From Candidatus Thorarchaeota archaeon (lineage in GTDB: Archaea; Asgardarchaeota; Thorarchaeia; Thorarchaeales; Thorarchaeaceae), in assembly GCA_016839345.1 (NCBI GenBank), contig JAEOUL010000047.1, positions 1 to 5,930 of the forward strand: a stretch of DNA of 5,930 bases, given 5' to 3'. Position numbers and translations under genes: made by a program. Under the pieces are notes generated by a model, which was not told the DNA's origin, did not search any database, and saw nothing but the letters and a program-made list of their open reading frames with translations. Shown in pieces: positions 5,849 to 5,930 of this stretch (position 1 is its first letter; each line of letters begins with the position of its first letter).

Positions 5849-5930
5849 ACAACTTGAATCCTACACTAGTGTTTCCATCATACTCTTGAGGTGTATCTCC
5901 ACCACTATGAGGATACGCAGCAAGAGCATA
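5847..5930 (-). CDS. C-terminal 27 codons of a gene entering from the right
   Basis: An open frame enters at the right edge and ends with TGA at 5849-5847. It reads YALAAYPHSGGDTPQEYDG, then ends GNTSVGFKL. The composition is protein-like, with mixed polar residues and glycines, and the stop lies directly in the terminator hairpin, which supports this frame. Another minus-strand frame is also open until a TAG at 5863-5861 and cannot be fully excluded from so little sequence. Too little remains to name a family. Confidence 0.5.
   Translation of the reverse strand, partial: YALAAYPHSGGDTPQEYDGNTSVGFKL

Noticed and set aside
5861..5930. Alternative minus-strand frame at the right edge, ending in TAG at 5863-5861
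   Set aside because: It is open and hydrophobic, but the competing frame ends exactly in the terminator hairpin and has a more protein-like composition. Not fully excluded.
1..5930. Defence system, toxin-antitoxin pair, mobile element or RNA gene
   Set aside because: No transposase, nuclease, integrase, terminal repeats, tRNA cloverleaf or conserved RNA fold was seen. TPR and GNAT proteins occur in defence and toxin systems, but neither has the small partner gene or motif layout expected here.

Overview
The window looks archaeal, and an Asgard (Thorarchaeota-like) or similar mesophilic archaeon is my best guess. This is an inference. The supporting features are moderately AT-rich DNA (roughly 40% GC by eye), TATA-box-like elements about 25-40 bp upstream of start codons, GTG and TTG starts with good Shine-Dalgarno (SD) matches, a stand-alone Lrp/AsnC ligand-binding (RAM) protein, and a secreted kelch protein with a Ser/Thr-rich stalk and one C-terminal membrane anchor. 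No single feature fixes the lineage. I saw no rRNA or tRNA genes, CRISPR arrays, insertion sequences or phage genes.

Minus-strand block (1-4964). Read in the direction of transcription, the order is: a GNAT-fold acetyltransferase (4964-4122); a membrane-anchored six-blade kelch protein (4006-2858); a large TPR solenoid protein (2748-886); and an unrecognised, mostly helical protein that runs off the left edge (884-1). The last two are separated by one base, and the SD of the last gene lies inside the 3' end of the TPR gene, so they are almost certainly an operon with coupled translation. The kelch and TPR genes are 109 bp apart, with a small hairpin and a TATA-like box between them, so the TPR operon probably has its own promoter.

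Plus-strand block (5114-5818). Transcribed away from the GNAT gene are a 73-residue stand-alone RAM protein with four cysteines and a well-conserved YjbQ/UPF0047 protein. They are 63 bp apart, and the gap holds a perfect 12-bp palindrome. The divergent intergenic region (4965-5113) carries TATA-like boxes for both directions and a 7-bp inverted repeat whose arms are about four helical turns apart.

Right edge (5847-5930). The 3' end of another minus-strand gene converges on yjbQ. A perfect 7-bp hairpin followed by a T-rich run overlaps the ends of both genes and reads as a terminator for the minus-strand gene.

This is mostly an ordinary chromosomal neighbourhood. I do not see a convincing new multi-gene system. 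The items most worth following up are the unrecognised partner of the TPR protein, the kelch ectodomain, the cysteine-rich RAM protein with its nearby palindromes, and the start-codon corrections.
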